A stretch of 64,000 bases of DNA from RGIG1681 sp045596905 (GTDB lineage Bacteria; Bacillota; Clostridia; Christensenellales; UBA1242): positions 62,001-126,000 of the forward strand of contig JAZODG010000007.1 of the NCBI GenBank assembly GCA_045596905.1, given 5' to 3'. The notes below the pieces were generated by a model. That model was not told the origin of the DNA, made no database searches, and saw only the letters and a program-made list of their open reading frames with translations. The position numbers and the translations under genes are program-made. Below, one piece after another: positions 7,823 to 16,242 of this stretch; the stretch's first letter is position 1, and every line of letters begins with the position of its first letter.

Positions 7823-8758
7823 TTACACGATTATTTTTGTTAAAAATTCAATAATTTCGCCATAATTTTCCATTTTTAGAACAGAAACAAGTGCACTGGT
7901 GTTTTTATACTTTCCAGACAAATACCCTGCAAGGTGCGAACGCATATATTTCACAACATATTTTTCAGGATAAAACTGCATAAGTGTTTCATAGTGATAT
8001 CTAATTTGATTTAGCTTTTCAACAGTAAAATCTATACCTAACATTTCAGAAAATACTTCTGGTTTTCCAACTGCTCCCCTGCCAATAGCAATACCATCAG
8101 CACCAGTAATTTTCATAATATTGTCATAGTCTTCTTTGGTTTTGCAATCACCATTTGCAAACACTGGAATATTAACGGCTTCTTTAACTTGTTTTATCAC
8201 GTCATAATCGACTTTTCCTGCATAGCCTTGACTTGTGGTTCTTCCGTGAACAGTGATTGCTGCAGCACCTGCACTTTCACACATTTTAGCAAACTCAACA
8301 GCGATAATCTTGTCTTCATAATAACCGATTCTAAACTTCACAGTAATCGGCTTATCTGTCGCCTGCACACACGCTTCAATAATCTCTCTTGCAAGGTCGA
8401 TATTGTTAAGAAGTGCCGACCCATCAAAATTTGATATAATTTTCCTTGCTGGACACCCCATGTTAATATCAATAACATCAAACTTATCAAGTAGTGGATT
8501 TTTTACAGCTTCAGCCATAATATCTGGCTCATGTCCAAACAACTGAACTGCCGTTGGCCTGTCTGAATCAAAAGATGCAAGCAACTCTTCTGTCTTCTTG
8601 TTTTTATAATGCAAAGCCTTGCTGCTAATCATTTCAGTGCAAACCAAACCTGCACCATATTCTAGACACATATGTCTAAAAGCCACATCAGTATATCCTG
8701 CCATTGGCGCCAATATTAAATTTGATTTCAACTCAACATTTTTAATAAAAATACTCAT
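7823..8758 (-). CDS. dusB: tRNA-dihydrouridine synthase (DusB/NifR3 family)
   Basis: This FMN-dependent enzyme reduces uridines in the D-loop of tRNA. The 311 residues form a TIM barrel plus a small helical tail. The signatures are APMAGYTDVAFR at residues 17-28, INMGCPARKI with the catalytic Cys, TVKFRIGY, VHGRTTSQGYAGK, and the phosphate-binding GADGIAIGRGA. There is no Shine-Dalgarno sequence. A -10 box ends exactly 6 nt before the ATG, so the mRNA is probably leaderless. Confidence 0.92.
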   Translation of the reverse strand: MSIFIKNVELKSNLILAPMAGYTDVAFRHMCLEYGAGLVCTEMISSKALHYKNKKTEELLASFDSDRPTAVQLFGHEPDIMAEAVKNPLLDKFDVIDINMGCPARKIISNFDGSALLNNIDLAREIIEACVQATDKPITVKFRIGYYEDKIIAVEFAKMCESAGAAAITVHGRTTSQGYAGKVDYDVIKQVKEAVNIPVFANGDCKTKEDYDNIMKITGADGIAIGRGAVGKPEVFSEMLGIDFTVEKLNQIRYHYETLMQFYPEKYVVKYMRSHLAGYLSGKYKNTSALVSVLKMENYGEIIEFLTKIIV

Positions 8759-8764
8759 GCACTT

Positions 8765-8793
8765 ATTTTAGCAAACTTTTCTCAATTAATCAA
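8765..8793 (-). promoter_or_regulatory. promoter giving a leaderless dusB mRNA
   Basis: On the minus strand TTGATT is followed after 17 bp by TAAAAT, then 6 nt, then the ATG. Transcription should start on the A of ATG. The -35 box overlaps the stop codon of the upstream flippase gene. Confidence 0.6.
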
Positions 8794-10328
8794 GTTGAAT
8801 GCAATTTGGTTTTTTCTTTCACAACAAACAATAAATAATAGCTCAAAACAAAGCACAAAACTGCAACCATTCCACCAACAAACAACGCCACCGTTTCATT
8901 AGCAAATATGCCAACTATTATATTGCTAGCAAACGCCACCAAACACACTAAACATTCCTGCACAGCAACTCCCAAATAAACGTTTGAAATACGGGCTGTG
9001 GTTCTCTTTTTTATTTCAGTATAGTTCATTGAAAATACAGTGAAATATGACACCCCACCAGAAAGCATAACACCATAAATATTAATCTTCGGATACCCCA
9101 CCAAAACAACAGTTAACACAATCTTAATCACTGCACCAACAACGATAGATTTTGCTGTGTTTTTTTGACCACCAAGCCCTTGCAACGCCCCTGCAGAAAT
9201 TTGAACAAGCGACAAAAATATCAAGTTAATACAACCCAAAAACAACAAAATTGTCGCCACTTTTAACTCTTCAAATGAAAGCGTTTTATAATACAAAAAA
9301 CTTAAAATTTGTTTTCCAAAAACAACAAAACAAACAGCGCACGCAAGAGTCACACACAAGGTTATTTGAAAAGACTTTTCTATTAGGTGTTTAACTTCCA
9401 TTTCATTTTTCCTCACGCTTGCAGCACTTATGTTTGGCAACACTGAAGCAGAGATTGCAACGGCAATAATAATTGGAATATTAATAATCGGGTCAACCAC
9501 ACCAAATTGCAAACCAAACAAAGACGTCGCATTCGCACTTGATAGTCCAATTTTCATAAGCAAATTCACAACAAGAACACTATCAATAATTGAAACAATA
9601 GGATATGCTAAGCCACCAAAAGTTATGGGCAAAGCAACTGATAAAAGCTGTTTTGATAAATATCTATATCCATATTGTGCTGTTTGATTCCCTTTGTGTT
9701 TCTTTCTTGACAACAAATAATAAACAAACAACACAAGCATAGCAATGAGTTCACTTGCAGATATTCCAACAACTGCACCAAGCACACCAAAACTTACACC
9801 AAATGGCAATAATTTTTTTGCAAAATAAAGTCCAAAAACCAATTTTCCAACCTGCTCAATCACTCCAGAAATGGCAGTTGGAATCATATTGAGATTACCC
9901 TGAAAATAGCCCCTTAAAACCGAAAGCACTCCAACAAACACAATTGCAGGAGCAATGCCATAATAGCAAATATAAATATTAAAATTTCCCTGCAATCTGG
10001 CAATATATTTTGCCAAAACAACCACCAAGGCTAAACAGATGCCGGATATAACAATCAAATATAATAAAGCAGACCTTAAAAGCCGATGAGAATCTTTAAA
10101 TCTGCCCTGCGAATTATATTCAGAAACAAGTTTTGACATGGCAACGGGAATGCCAGAAGTTGACACCGACAATAAGAAAGAATAAAAAGGAAATATCAAC
10201 TGATATTCCCCCATTCCCTGAAGTCCAAGCAAGTTTGCAAGGGGGATTCTGTACACTGCGCCAATAACCTTCCCAATAAGGTTAAACACAATCAAAATAA
10301 TCGCACCCTTAACAAATTTATTGTTCAT
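8790..10328 (-). CDS. SpoVB/MurJ-like flippase (MOP/MATE exporter superfamily)
   Basis: This 512-residue polytopic membrane protein has about 14 hydrophobic helices. The N-terminus (KVIGAVYRIPLANLLG, then GMGEYQLIFPFY) and the STSGIPVAMSKLVSEY motif are typical of the stage V sporulation protein B group, which flips lipid-linked cell-wall precursors. I chose the ATG at 10328; a TTG eight codons upstream is possible and neither has a clear ribosome-binding site. It starts 34 nt after the preceding gene. SpoVB proper acts in cortex synthesis, while relatives act in vegetative growth, so the exact role is undecided. Confidence 0.8.
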   Translation of the reverse strand: MNNKFVKGAIILIVFNLIGKVIGAVYRIPLANLLGLQGMGEYQLIFPFYSFLLSVSTSGIPVAMSKLVSEYNSQGRFKDSHRLLRSALLYLIVISGICLALVVVLAKYIARLQGNFNIYICYYGIAPAIVFVGVLSVLRGYFQGNLNMIPTAISGVIEQVGKLVFGLYFAKKLLPFGVSFGVLGAVVGISASELIAMLVLFVYYLLSRKKHKGNQTAQYGYRYLSKQLLSVALPITFGGLAYPIVSIIDSVLVVNLLMKIGLSSANATSLFGLQFGVVDPIINIPIIIAVAISASVLPNISAASVRKNEMEVKHLIEKSFQITLCVTLACAVCFVVFGKQILSFLYYKTLSFEELKVATILLFLGCINLIFLSLVQISAGALQGLGGQKNTAKSIVVGAVIKIVLTVVLVGYPKINIYGVMLSGGVSYFTVFSMNYTEIKKRTTARISNVYLGVAVQECLVCLVAFASNIIVGIFANETVALFVGGMVAVLCFVLSYYLLFVVKEKTKLHST

Positions 10329-10361
10329 GTTTTTAGTATGTGATACTTGCAAAATATAATA

Positions 10362-10955
10362 CTAAATTGCACTAAATTCAATGTCAAAACTAATCTTTGC
10401 CCCTTCAAGTTCGTCGCTTGCAAAAGCACCCAGCCAAATTAAAAATGTAATCTTTTCGGTTTTTGAAGAGTCCAAAAACCTTGAAAGTTCAACTTCATTT
10501 TCTTCAAGGGACTTTGTTGAATCTTTCACATCTTTAATGGATACAAAAATATTCTTTCTTTCGTCCAAAATTATATTTGCATCATGAGAAGAATCTATCA
10601 CAATATTCTTAATAACCACCCTAAAATTAACCTGTGATTTCACAAACACAGTTGCATAATAACCCTCACTTGTCCCCTGGTCGGTTATTGTTGACGGAAT
10701 CTGAGTTTCAGAATCAACGTCGCCAGTTGCAGGCTTCAATCCAAGCTCCATGCTTGACAGCTTCAGTTTGTCAGCATTTTGTGTAAGTTTTTCATCATAA
10801 AAAACTCCGACCCCGTCTGACGCAATCACATTCACAGCTGTCACAAGCACTTTTGTTTTGCTATAAACAAAGGTTGAAAAACTGGCACCAATAACTGAAA
10901 ATATCAACGCTAAATATAATATAAGAATAGTTGCAGATACAGATTTTTTATTCAT
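10362..10955 (-). CDS. exported or membrane-anchored protein of unknown function
   Basis: This 197-residue protein has one N-terminal hydrophobic helix (ATILILYLALIFSVIGASF) after a short basic start, then a soluble beta-rich region. I do not recognise it firmly. The ending (FLIWLGAF, then GAKISFDIEF) faintly resembles camelysin/TasA-type matrix proteins, but no diagnostic motif is present. A GGGTGA ribosome-binding site supports the start. It lies 34 nt upstream of the flippase gene and is probably co-transcribed with it. Confidence 0.55.
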   Translation of the reverse strand: MNKKSVSATILILYLALIFSVIGASFSTFVYSKTKVLVTAVNVIASDGVGVFYDEKLTQNADKLKLSSMELGLKPATGDVDSETQIPSTITDQGTSEGYYATVFVKSQVNFRVVIKNIVIDSSHDANIILDERKNIFVSIKDVKDSTKSLEENEVELSRFLDSSKTEKITFLIWLGAFASDELEGAKISFDIEFSAI

Positions 10956-11005
10956 AAGTCACCCATAGATAATATTGGACAACTATTCAAAAAATTAAAC
11001 ACACA

Positions 11006-11030
11006 AAAAGGAGTGAAATTCACTCCTTTT
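11006..11030 (-). terminator. terminator of the small two-helix membrane protein gene
   Basis: AAAAGGAGTG pairs perfectly with CACTCCTTTT over a 5-nt loop, 10 nt after the stop codon. Confidence 0.75.
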
Positions 11031-11039
11031 AAATCATTA

Positions 11040-11228
11040 TTATCTTCTCATATCTCTTGCATATTTCCAGATGATGAATGAAGAAATCAAAACAAGCACA
11101 ACAGTAGCAACTGAAAGCCACAAAACAGTTGTGTTATACTTTGACACGAACACGCAAGCAACAGAAATAGCAATGAGCAAAATATTAATAATAAATGTAA
11201 TTAATAAAGTTCTTCTTGAAACGTCCAT
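11040..11228 (-). CDS. two-helix small membrane protein, unknown
   Basis: This 62-residue protein has two predicted transmembrane helices (LLITFIINILLIAISVACVF and VLWLSVATVVLVLISSFII) and basic ends, so both termini are probably cytoplasmic. AGGTGG precedes the ATG. It has its own terminator. I recognise no family and see no functional clue from its neighbours. Confidence 0.5.
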   Translation of the reverse strand: MDVSRRTLLITFIINILLIAISVACVFVSKYNTTVLWLSVATVVLVLISSFIIWKYARDMRR

Positions 11229-11307
11229 AAGTAAACCACCTTATATATTTTATATGATTATTCTATCATATAAATAATTATATTTCTATACTTTTGGAAA
11301 AATTCCT

Positions 11308-11571
11308 TTAATTTTTTAATTTATAAATTGTTCTTCCAGCATCAAGATTAATTTTTTCAATAACATTTTCATGCTGAAATTCTTTTCTAACAAGGTTTTT
11401 TATTGTTGTTCCACCATGATAACCATGCACCACAACCAAGCATTTAATGTCTGCATCATACGCATTCATTTCATATAACAGCTGTATCTTTGCATCTTCT
11501 TTGGTCATTTCATGCAAATCAACAACCTTATATTTTCCGTAATAATACTCAATAAACTTATCAGGAACCAT
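11308..11571 (-). CDS. stand-alone Smr domain protein
   Basis: This 87-residue protein is essentially a single Smr domain. The DLHEMTKEDA motif (the DLHG-type signature with Gly replaced by Glu) is at residues 18-27, and VVVHGYHGGTTIKNLVR is the HGxGxG-type turn. Smr domains bind or cut nucleic acid at branched or stalled structures, and stand-alone forms have been linked to RNA cleavage. The start codon overlaps the stop of the upstream exported-protein gene (TAATG), so the two are translationally coupled. That pairing is odd, since one product is cytoplasmic and the other is exported. Confidence 0.75.
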   Translation of the reverse strand: MVPDKFIEYYYGKYKVVDLHEMTKEDAKIQLLYEMNAYDADIKCLVVVHGYHGGTTIKNLVRKEFQHENVIEKINLDAGRTIYKLKN

Positions 11572-13025
11572 TACGCACCAAATCCCACAACATTTCCGTC
11601 TGTATCACAAACTTCATTTGCATATTTTGTTCTCAAATCCCAATACTTGTATGTATAGATTTTTGATTCAGCGTCATAGCTATAAAATTGTTCAACATTT
11701 GCATCATTAAGTTCAAAATACTTGAAAGCAAAGTCAAACTCAAATGAATAGTTTTTAAGTGAAACTTTCACAACATAATCATTATATCCACTGCCTGAAT
11801 CAACAAAATAATTGCTGGTTGACAAATTCATAATATAATAATTATCCATTGGAGCAAGTGAGCAGAAGCTTTCGTCACTCATAACAAAGTCTGCATTTTC
11901 ACCATTAACCAAATATTCAACTTTGCCGTTGGTGTAAACTGTTCTAAATCTTACATAGAGTTTGCTAACCTTGTTTGTAAAGTTAACGTTATATGTTGCC
12001 TGTTCACCACGTGCAGCCAAATAATTTTCAGCCTTTTCAGCTGACAAATATTCATCTAAAAGTGATGGATTTGCAAGGATTTGTTCGTTTGTATAAGACG
12101 AAATATCAATCTTTGATGAACTTGTGAAAACATATCCTTCATCAAAGTCTGGTGAGCCTGAAACTTCAACCTGCAAAAACTCAGGAATTTCTAGGAACAC
12201 AAACACAGATACGATATAACTGTCTTGAATAATAATTTTTCCATCTTTGCCGTACACAAAAGATTGCAAAACAATGGTTGAGTTAATGTTTTCTGTCAAG
12301 GCATCTTCAGGAACTTTGCAGTTAACAATAAGCTCACGATTAAGTGAATCGATTTTAACACTTGAGAACACATCTGTATCAAGGTTTGATTCATCAATAC
12401 GTATCAAGTCGCCATCAATCTTTTCAATATCATCTGAGCCTGCTGCATCTTGAAGAGTATAAGAATATCTATAATCTAAACCGTCAGCATATCCAACAAT
12501 TGAGTTTGGAAACAAGTTAACATATTCTTCACCATAATATGCGTTATCAAAAACTTGAAACTCACTTGGAACGCTATCAATTATTTTTAAAACAAAGCTG
12601 TCTTCCACCCCACCAACCCCGGTTGTAATGGTAACAAGCCCTTCTTTTAAATACTTAACATAACATTTGCCATCAAGCAAAACAACCTTTGCAACGGTTG
12701 GGTCTGAAGACTTGATGCTAACATCTGTTGTATTTGTTGATGTTGCTGCATAAACAGCTATTGGAAACAAGTTGTTTGCTTCACTGTTCATGTAAACTGT
12801 TGTGCTTTTTATTGTAACTAAATCATCAACTTCCATTGATTCGCCCTTAATATCAGGCTCAGTATAAATATAACCTTTAAGGTCTTCAACCGGCTGAACA
12901 AAACGAACGTCATAAATATAGTAGGTTTTATTCTTGTTAATGATAATAAAACCACTCATTGCAATGACGATCAAGGCTGTCAAGCCACCCATAAACAATA
13001 ACAATAATTTGAAAGTATTTTTCAT
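11571..13025 (-). CDS. exported membrane-anchored protein with Ig-like domain
   Basis: This 484-residue protein has an N-terminal membrane anchor (LLLLFMGGLTALIVIAMSGFI) and a long extracytoplasmic region. Around residues 100-150 the stretch SSDPTVAKVV to GLVTITTGVGG has the pattern of a bacterial Ig-like (BIG2) domain. The rest is beta-rich and unrecognised. GGAAGGA supports the start. It forms a two-gene unit with the Smr gene and lies next to two further surface proteins, so a role in the cell envelope is likely but unproven. Confidence 0.65.
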   Translation of the reverse strand: MKNTFKLLLLFMGGLTALIVIAMSGFIIINKNKTYYIYDVRFVQPVEDLKGYIYTEPDIKGESMEVDDLVTIKSTTVYMNSEANNLFPIAVYAATSTNTTDVSIKSSDPTVAKVVLLDGKCYVKYLKEGLVTITTGVGGVEDSFVLKIIDSVPSEFQVFDNAYYGEEYVNLFPNSIVGYADGLDYRYSYTLQDAAGSDDIEKIDGDLIRIDESNLDTDVFSSVKIDSLNRELIVNCKVPEDALTENINSTIVLQSFVYGKDGKIIIQDSYIVSVFVFLEIPEFLQVEVSGSPDFDEGYVFTSSSKIDISSYTNEQILANPSLLDEYLSAEKAENYLAARGEQATYNVNFTNKVSKLYVRFRTVYTNGKVEYLVNGENADFVMSDESFCSLAPMDNYYIMNLSTSNYFVDSGSGYNDYVVKVSLKNYSFEFDFAFKYFELNDANVEQFYSYDAESKIYTYKYWDLRTKYANEVCDTDGNVVGFGA

Positions 13026-13109
13026 AAATCCTTCCCTATATTATAATACATAATAAATATATAATATTTATTCATGGTGTGTCAAACAAAATAAGGAACT
13101 GAAAAACAA

Positions 13110-13140
13110 AAAAGAGAAGTGAGTGTTCACTTCCCTTTTT
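13110..13140 (-). terminator. terminator of the beta-helix surface protein gene
   Basis: A hairpin (GAAGTGA paired with TCACTTC, extended by A/T pairs with one mismatch) is followed by T-rich sequence on the minus strand, 15 nt after the stop. Confidence 0.75.
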
Positions 13141-13155
13141 ACTTTTTAATTTGTA

Positions 13156-14949
13156 TTAGTATTCAACTGAACCGAACCAGTTAAATCTAACGCCGTCCAA
13201 ATCATTCATACCAAGTCCAGCATAAATTGTTGAAGAGATTTTGAAGTTCAAAGCTTTATTGCTGAATGCGATGCAGTTTTCTCTGCTTCTATGATATGTG
13301 AAGAGTGTAGCTGAATAGTTTTGATAAACTGTTGATGTAACCTTATATTTTGAAAGGTTTGTTTTACCTGTAAGTGTAATGTTTGCACCAGTTTGAGTTT
13401 CATCGAATGCAACAGTTGCACCAATGATTTGTCTACCATAACCGTAAGCAATCAAAACATTAACATTTGAATCAACAATAACATTTTCAAATTTAACAAG
13501 TTCTTTGTTTGTTTTGTCTTTTGTGTTTAATACGTCAACAATAACACCAGCATATACACAGTCATAATCAACATCTGCAACGATTGAAACATTTTTGAAT
13601 GTTGATTTGTTTGCGTCGCTGTCAGCTGTTAAGAACACAGCAATACCAGCAGCTTTTCCTAAGCTATTGTTGTGAGCTGTTGTTCCAAGAGCTGTATAGT
13701 ATTCTGCTCTCTTTTCTGCAGAAGCAGCAACTTCTTTAACACTAAATTCAATGTTTGTGTTTTCAACATTGATTGTTTCAGCAACAACGAACATACCAGC
13801 AACTGTTAATCTTTGTTGTTTAGCAGCAACTTCTTTTGAAATGTTGTCTTGAATTGTTGTTTCAATACGTGAATCTTTAACATCAACTTCTGTTGCATAA
13901 GCAGCAACACCAGCAACATAATATCTGTAACCAGCGTTTGTCAAAATTTCAACATCAACTGTTGATTTTTCAACTTCAACATTTTGAGCAGCAGCAAACA
14001 ATCCACCGATTGCGTTATAACCAATTGGAACAAGTTCATTGTTTGCATTGAATGTATACAAAGCATATGCAAATGCATTGATAGTTGAATCAACTGTTAC
14101 GTTTTCAACTTTTGTATCAACTGCAACACCAGCAATTGAACCAACTGCAACTTCTGTCAAGAATGAAGAACCATCAGAATAAACACCATTTTCAATGTTT
14201 TCACAAACAGCTTTGTCAACATTAACTTGCATAGCTTCGATTGTTAAATCTTTAACAACTGCCCCATTCATGTCACCAAACAAAGCAACATGTGAAACCA
14301 AGTTTTGTTTTGCGTTCTTATATGTAAATTCTGATTTAAAGTTGTCAGCGTTTACATTAACAGCGATATTTTTAAGTTTGAAGCCATTTCCGTTGATAAC
14401 ACCAGAAAATGCTGTACCATCATTGAAAAGAGGAATGTAATTTACACCAGCAAAATCAATGTTTTTACCAAGTTCGAAATAATATGGAACATAAATTTTG
14501 TTTCCATCTTCATCTAAAACAAATTCGAATACAAGATTTCCTTCTTCATCAACTTTGTTTTGATAAACTTGTTCACCATTTTCATCATACTTTGGAACCA
14601 AAGCGCCATTGCCATCATCAACCATAACAGGTTCTTTAACAAAAGTTTTCTTTTCTTGAGTTTTTGAACCATATTCTGAAAGCATGCTAACGAAGTTTTC
14701 AGCGTTATAAAGAACGTATGGCAACTCTTCTGAACCATCTCTTAATTCATTGATGTTTTCGTCAATAACGATTTCGTCACCTGGGTCAACAACGTTTTCT
14801 CCACCGATCGACACATTTGAACCAGTACCACCAATATTTTGATTATTTTTTGATGTAGGTGCAACCAATGAATAAACTGTAAAACTAATCATTGTCACAG
14901 CCACTAAAATGCTACAAATTAAAGATAAAATTAAATTTTTTCTTTTCAT
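13156..14949 (-). CDS. large surface protein with beta-helix (GLUG-like) repeats
   Basis: This 597-residue protein has an N-terminal helix (ILSLICSILVAVTMISFTVYSL) that serves as signal or anchor, then a Gly/Asn/Asp-rich linker. The remainder is built of short strand repeats of the kind VKDLTIEAMQVNV, VENVTVDSTINAF and VENTNIEFSV, each with a V-x-N/D-x-T core. This is the spacing of right-handed beta-helix proteins. The segment FSGVINGNGFKLKNI resembles a GLUG motif. GGGAGG precedes the ATG and a perfect sigma-A promoter lies upstream, so it should be strongly expressed. It is probably an adhesin or envelope structural protein. Confidence 0.65.
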   Translation of the reverse strand: MKRKNLILSLICSILVAVTMISFTVYSLVAPTSKNNQNIGGTGSNVSIGGENVVDPGDEIVIDENINELRDGSEELPYVLYNAENFVSMLSEYGSKTQEKKTFVKEPVMVDDGNGALVPKYDENGEQVYQNKVDEEGNLVFEFVLDEDGNKIYVPYYFELGKNIDFAGVNYIPLFNDGTAFSGVINGNGFKLKNIAVNVNADNFKSEFTYKNAKQNLVSHVALFGDMNGAVVKDLTIEAMQVNVDKAVCENIENGVYSDGSSFLTEVAVGSIAGVAVDTKVENVTVDSTINAFAYALYTFNANNELVPIGYNAIGGLFAAAQNVEVEKSTVDVEILTNAGYRYYVAGVAAYATEVDVKDSRIETTIQDNISKEVAAKQQRLTVAGMFVVAETINVENTNIEFSVKEVAASAEKRAEYYTALGTTAHNNSLGKAAGIAVFLTADSDANKSTFKNVSIVADVDYDCVYAGVIVDVLNTKDKTNKELVKFENVIVDSNVNVLIAYGYGRQIIGATVAFDETQTGANITLTGKTNLSKYKVTSTVYQNYSATLFTYHRSRENCIAFSNKALNFKISSTIYAGLGMNDLDGVRFNWFGSVEY

Positions 14950-14978
14950 TTTTCACAGACCTCCCTTGTCTTTTTAAT

Positions 14979-15007
14979 ATTATACTCTCTTATAGCCAAA
15001 ATGTCAA
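14979..15007 (-). promoter_or_regulatory. consensus sigma-A promoter of the beta-helix protein gene
   Basis: On the minus strand TTGACA and TATAAT are both perfect and separated by 17 bp. The predicted start gives a leader of about 25 nt containing GGGAGG. The rest of the 243-nt gap (14950-15192) holds the next gene's terminator and nothing else that I can see. Confidence 0.8.
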
Positions 15008-15157
15008 TAGTCATACAAAAATTTCTTGCTTTAAAAAACGTAAAGTGTGATTATTTCAGCATTTGAGTACAAAAATAATTTATCTTTTTATAACTCACAT
15101 ATATATCATAACATAATTGTATGCCAATTTCAATAGGTTTGTGAAAATTTCATTAAA

Positions 15158-15182
15158 AAAACACCCACAAAGTGGGTGTTTT
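15158..15182 (-). terminator. terminator downstream of the lipoprotein gene following pyk
   Basis: CACCCAC pairs with GTGGGTG over a 3-nt loop, extended by A/T pairs, and is followed by T-rich sequence on the minus strand 10 nt after the stop. Confidence 0.8.
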
Positions 15183-15192
15183 AACTTCTCAT

Positions 15193-16242
15193 TTATCTAA
15201 CAATTTTAAGTGTTAAATTAACAATGAAGAGTGAACCGTCTTTTTTGGTTAAGTTTGTGCAAATATTCACTTCAAGCTCATATCCATTTGCAATAGTGTC
15301 TGAAAGCAAAATATATGTGCCATCGTCACTTGTTTTTGCAAGATTTTTGTTTGAGAGTTGAATTTGAATATCCCCGTCTTGTTCAATCCAAATACTGTTT
15401 TCTGTCAAAATGAACATATCAAATTTGACAGCTTTATATGAACCAACTGTTTCAAGCTCATTATAGTCTATTTCAACGGTTTGATCGTTTCTAATAAACT
15501 TTCCATAGCCTTTTTCTAACAGCAAGAATGCATCACCTGCATTTTGTGTTATTGTAACGTCAATTTGACACTTTAAGCCGGTTTGCTCACCGTTTGAGTT
15601 CAAAAGATAAACATTAACTTTAGTATGGGCAGAATTGCCTCTAATTGAGCTAAATTTCAATCTATTTGGATTATAAACACCAATGATTGTTTCATCTTCT
15701 GGCTCAACAAGGAAATTGAAGTCATATTCTGTAACTGGTCTGGTTGAAGAAACACCATTTGCATTCACGAATGTTCCCAAAATATTAATGGAAACTGTTT
15801 CATAAGCACCAACAACCATAGTTGCGTGTTCTGGTCTAATATCAACAGGATATTCTTTTAATCTAATGATGCAGGTGTCTTCAAACTCACCTATTCTCAC
15901 TTTATATGTAACTTCTTCAAATTTGTTAGAAGTAACAGTGATTTGACCATCTTCAAACTTATATCTAGCAGAGTTTTGGTCAGTTCCTTTGTTTACAGGG
16001 TCAAAATAAATTTTATAGCCTGAGCAGGTTGAAGGAAACACCTTATAAGTCAATGGAGTTGTAATGTTTGGGTCAACTTCAAAAACAGCATAACCTGTTT
16101 CTTCATCATAAATCATTGAGTCGAAGGCAACACCAACGACTTCGTTTTGAGGGGTAGCACCACAACCAGTCAAAACGAAAGATAATGGCAAAAGCACTAC
16201 CATAAATAAACATAAAAATAACTTTTTAAACTTACTCTTCAC
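15193..16242 (-). CDS. lipoprotein of unknown function, coupled to pyk
   Basis: This 349-residue protein has a type II signal peptide: basic start, then FLCLFMVVLLPLSFVLTGC with lipobox Cys near residue 27. The rest is beta-rich with Ig-like character (EYPVDIRPEHATMVVGAYETV resembles the start of a BIG2 domain). I chose a GTG start because GAGGAG lies 7 nt upstream and it begins right at the signal peptide. This overlaps the end of pyk by 11 nt, so expression is coupled to pyruvate kinase. A longer reading starting at 16278 lies inside pyk and lacks support. Confidence 0.65.
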   Translation of the reverse strand: MKSKFKKLFLCLFMVVLLPLSFVLTGCGATPQNEVVGVAFDSMIYDEETGYAVFEVDPNITTPLTYKVFPSTCSGYKIYFDPVNKGTDQNSARYKFEDGQITVTSNKFEEVTYKVRIGEFEDTCIIRLKEYPVDIRPEHATMVVGAYETVSINILGTFVNANGVSSTRPVTEYDFNFLVEPEDETIIGVYNPNRLKFSSIRGNSAHTKVNVYLLNSNGEQTGLKCQIDVTITQNAGDAFLLLEKGYGKFIRNDQTVEIDYNELETVGSYKAVKFDMFILTENSIWIEQDGDIQIQLSNKNLAKTSDDGTYILLSDTIANGYELEVNICTNLTKKDGSLFIVNLTLKIVR

